Origin: Candidatus Planktophila sp.
GTDB lineage: Bacteria > Actinomycetota > Actinomycetes > Nanopelagicales > Nanopelagicaceae
Assembly: GCA_003569185.1 (NCBI GenBank)
Contig: BGOJ01000001.1
Coordinates: forward strand, 314,557 to 378,556
Reading direction: 5' to 3'
DNA length: 64,000 nucleotides
Of this stretch, positions 61,172 through 64,000 are shown piece by piece; the first letter of the stretch is position 1, and each line of letters opens with the position of its first letter. The notes below the pieces were generated by a model, which did not search any database, had not been told where the DNA came from, and saw only the letters and a list, made by a program, of their open reading frames with translations. The translations under genes and the position numbers were made by a program.

Positions 61172-61603
61172 ATGTTTCTTGGCACCCATGAACCAAAGCT
61201 TGATGAAAAGGGCAGATTAATTTTGCCAGCCAGATTTAGAGATGAGTTAGCTGAAGGTTTAGTAATCACAAAAGGTCAAGAGCACTGTCTTTATGTTTTC
61301 ACAGCTGCTGAGTTTGCATTGATAACTGAAAGATTGCGACAAGCACCAGTTACCCAAAAAAATTCCCGTGATTATTTAAGAGTTATGTTTGCAGGCGCTC
61401 ATGATGAGGTGCCAGATAACCAAGGTCGAGTAACAATTCCAGCTGGTCTTAGAACTTATGCCACATTAGAAAAAAACTGTGTAGTAATTGGCGCAAATAC
61501 CAGACTTGAAATTTGGGATGCAACTGCGTGGAGTAAGTATTTAGCCGATCGCGAAAAAACCTTTGCTGATGTTTCAGAGGAGGTGCTACCTGGATTGTTT
61601 TAA
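61172..61603 (+). CDS. mraZ: Transcriptional regulator MraZ
   Basis: [39 protein letters not shown]. Confidence 0.97.
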   Translation: MFLGTHEPKLDEKGRLILPARFRDELAEGLVITKGQEHCLYVFTAAEFALITERLRQAPVTQKNSRDYLRVMFAGAHDEVPDNQGRVTIPAGLRTYATLEKNCVVIGANTRLEIWDATAWSKYLADREKTFADVSEEVLPGLF

Positions 61604-61623
61604 ATCCAATCAATTATCTATTT

Positions 61624-61709
61624 AGGCCACCGCCCCTCATAAAGATTCGCGGCGCCACTTCCCCGGTGCCGCGTGTTGTTGAAGATGATCCGTCGAGCGG
61701 CGGTGACCT
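61624..61709 (+). ncRNA. mraW-type structured leader RNA (putative)
   Basis: Closing stem AGGCCACCGC/GCGGTGACCT, inner hairpin GCGGCGCC-ACTTCCCC-GGTGCCGC, directly upstream of mraW. Confidence 0.7.
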
Positions 61710-61790
61710 AAGTAGATAAGTGAGGTAGTAGGTAATAAAAAAAAGAAAAAGAAAAGTAATAAAAAAGTTAACTAGGGGGAGGAGAGAAAA

Positions 61791-62744
61791 ATGAGTGCAG
61801 ATCTAGCACACATACCAGTCGCACTTGATCAGTGCGTGGATTTGCTCTCCCCAGCATTTGCTAATAAATCAAAGCCTTATCTACTAGATGCCACCTTAGG
61901 ACTTGGTGGTCATGCCAAGGTATTTTTACAACAATTTTCTAATTTACAGCTGATTGGAATTGATCGAGATCAAGCTGCGATCAAGATTGCGCACAGCAAC
62001 TTAGCTGCTTTCGCTGATCGAGTAAGCATTACCCACGCAACCTATGATCAAATTCAATTAGCCCTAAATAATGCTGGGGTTTCAAAGGTTGATGGCATCC
62101 TCTTTGATCTAGGTGTTTCATCGATGCAGTTAGATATGGCCGAGCGAGGTTTCTCCTACTCCCAGCAAGCCCCACTTGATATGCGAATGGATCAAAGTGA
62201 TCGCATTACCGCATCTGAAATTCTTAATACCTACTCACATGGTCAGTTAGCAAAAATCCTGCAAAATTATGGTGAAGAGAAGTTTGCGAGCAAGATCGCT
62301 GAAAACATAATTAAGGCACGAAATGCTGGCACCTTAAATACCACCACGGATTTAGCGCAGATTGTTAAAGATTCAATTCCAGCCCCAGCTCGTCGCACCG
62401 GTGGAAACCCAGCAAAGCGAACCTTTCAAGCACTTCGTATTGAGGTTAATCAAGAGTTAGCGATCCTAGAACGAGCTATCCCGGCTGCTTTGGCGGCATT
62501 AGCGGTGGGCGCTCGCCTAGTTGTGATGAGTTATCAATCCCTGGAGGATCGAATTGTTAAAAGTTTTTTCACGCAAGCTACCAAATCAAATACCCCACTT
62601 GGACTTCCAGTTGAGCTACCAAACTCAGCTGCCGCATTTGAATTACTTCATAGTGGTAGTACTGCAGCAAATGAGGCGGAGCAGTTAAGCAACCCACGTT
62701 CCCAATCGATGCGCTTGCGAGCTATCCAGCGAAGGAGTGCTTAA
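61791..62744 (+). CDS. rsmH: 16S rRNA (cytosine1402-N4)-methyltransferase
   Basis: HIPVALDQCVDLL, DATLGLGGHAKVFL, GILFDLGVSSMQLD, RTGGNPAKRTFQALRIEVN. Confidence 0.97.
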   Translation: MSADLAHIPVALDQCVDLLSPAFANKSKPYLLDATLGLGGHAKVFLQQFSNLQLIGIDRDQAAIKIAHSNLAAFADRVSITHATYDQIQLALNNAGVSKVDGILFDLGVSSMQLDMAERGFSYSQQAPLDMRMDQSDRITASEILNTYSHGQLAKILQNYGEEKFASKIAENIIKARNAGTLNTTTDLAQIVKDSIPAPARRTGGNPAKRTFQALRIEVNQELAILERAIPAALAALAVGARLVVMSYQSLEDRIVKSFFTQATKSNTPLGLPVELPNSAAAFELLHSGSTAANEAEQLSNPRSQSMRLRAIQRRSA

Positions 62745-63124
62745 TGGCGATATTTGAATTAGCCCCGGCAATTAGGATCTCCACCAAAATTGTTAAAGCC
62801 CAGACCAATAAAGCGGTTTTGCGATTAGCGCCAGAGATAAAAAATGGTGAGGTTGCAAACGATCGAACCTTTGTAGTTTTTCTGGCAACGATATTTACAG
62901 CTGGCTTGTTGTCGCTACTGGTGATTAATACTGCGCTCGCACGGGATGCATTTGTGCTGGGAGAGCTAAAGCAGCAGGCACAACTACTAACAGATCAACG
63001 CGAAGCGATCTTGCAAGAGGTGGCAGCAAAATCTTCGCCAGATAAGTTGGCGCAAAGTGCTAGTGAGCTAGGCATGGTGGCATCTGGTAGTCCAAGATTT
63101 TTAGATATGTCGGTGGGTAAGTGA
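62744..63124 (+). CDS. FtsL-like septum formation protein
   Basis: Single TM small protein between mraW and ftsI, ASELGMV end motif. Confidence 0.8.
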   Translation: MAIFELAPAIRISTKIVKAQTNKAVLRLAPEIKNGEVANDRTFVVFLATIFTAGLLSLLVINTALARDAFVLGELKQQAQLLTDQREAILQEVAAKSSPDKLAQSASELGMVASGSPRFLDMSVGK

Positions 63125-64000
63125 TGAACCAACAATTACTTGTGCAGGATCGAATTCGAAAAATTGTGGCGATTGCAATTGTTATCTTCTTACTCTTTGG
63201 TCTGCGCCTAATTGAGATTCAAGCAATTAGAGCTAATGGATATGTGGAAAAAGCTGATACTGAATTAAGTAAGTCCGCCACTTTGCTGGCACCTAGAGGA
63301 ACTATTTATGACATTAATGGCGTGGAGCTAGCCAGATCGATCTCGGCTATGAATATCGCAGTTGATCAAACTGTAGTTAATGATCCAATTGCAGCAGCTT
63401 TGGTGATTGCACCAATCTTGGGAATGAGTCCAGCACAGTTAGCACCGCAATTAACTGGTGATCGAAGATATGTTTTAATCGCTAAAGATATTACGCCTGA
63501 AAAATGGCGGCAGGTTTATGAAGCAATTGGCGCCTATAACAGTGAGGTGTTAAAAACTAAGGAAGGCATCAGTAAGCGAATCGGCGGCTTTGTGCCAGAG
63601 CGAAGCTACATACGAGATTATCCAAGTGGGAAGTTAACATCCTCATTAGTTGGAATCATTAATGATCAAGGCTTTGGTGCATCTGGAATTGAAAGTAGTT
63701 TAAATGGCCTGCTATCTGGAGTAAATGGTAAGTATGTATATGCCAATGGTCGGGGAAATATAATTCCAGGATCAGAGCGAGTAAGTGTTGAAGCAAAATC
63801 TGGCACAAGTGTTCGGTTAACAATTGATCGAGATGTGCAGTGGGTAGCTCAGAATGCGATTAGCCAGGCGGTATCCGCATCAAGGGCACAATCTGGAACT
63901 GTGATTGTGATGGATCCAAAAACTGGCGCCATCTTGGCCCAAGCCAGTGCGCCAACCTTTGACCCAAGTGTTTCAAGTTCAATAACTTTAGATAAGCTAA
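63124..64000 (+). CDS. ftsI: Penicillin-binding protein 2 / FtsI, truncated by window end
   Basis: Open to window end; APRGTIYDINGVELARS, RDYPSGKLTSSLVGIIN, GASGIESSLNGLLSG, TIDRDVQWVAQNAI. Confidence 0.95.
   Translation, partial: MNQQLLVQDRIRKIVAIAIVIFLLFGLRLIEIQAIRANGYVEKADTELSKSATLLAPRGTIYDINGVELARSISAMNIAVDQTVVNDPIAAALVIAPILGMSPAQLAPQLTGDRRYVLIAKDITPEKWRQVYEAIGAYNSEVLKTKEGISKRIGGFVPERSYIRDYPSGKLTSSLVGIINDQGFGASGIESSLNGLLSGVNGKYVYANGRGNIIPGSERVSVEAKSGTSVRLTIDRDVQWVAQNAISQAVSASRAQSGTVIVMDPKTGAILAQASAPTFDPSVSSSITLDKL

Overview
The window is a dense, low-GC actinobacterial chromosome segment. Gene content and order suggest a streamlined freshwater, acI/Nanopelagicales-like lineage; this is an inference from content only. 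It carries conserved backbone blocks: hemW-hrcA-dnaJ-rsmE-HIT-phoH-ybeY-CNNM; gltX-tRNA(Gln)-tRNA(Glu)-IclR-leuCD-hup-plsC-gpsA-ddl-thiL; rpmB-recG-rsmD-coaD-yceD-rpmF-rnc-mutM-smc-ftsY-amt-glnB-ffh-rpsP-lepB-rnhB-dprA-era; pfkA-aroG; pknB; and dinB-mraZ-mraW-ftsL-ftsI. It also has accessory modules: a large carotenoid cluster (crtYc/Yd, crtB, crtI, crtE, plus a five-gene operon with a CrtD-like desaturase, glycosyltransferase, CruF-like, CrtA-like and alpha/beta hydrolase), and an ArsC/aquaporin/TauE/rhodanese block. Main findings: (1) an SMC protein with both ATPase ends and both coiled-coil arms but no recognisable hinge domain; (2) a TPP riboswitch controlling a PnuC-family transporter (probably thiamine, PnuT) coupled to an uncharacterised P-loop kinase that could supply a missing thiamine kinase step; (3) a 10-bp-periodic MraZ-box array and an mraW-type structured RNA in the division operon; (4) very compact divergent promoters with overlapping antiparallel -10 elements and apparently leaderless genes; (5) a GlnR-type operator at amt with glnD missing from its usual place; (6) at least seven apparent 1-nt deletions, mostly in homopolymers and several in essential genes, which look like sequencing errors.
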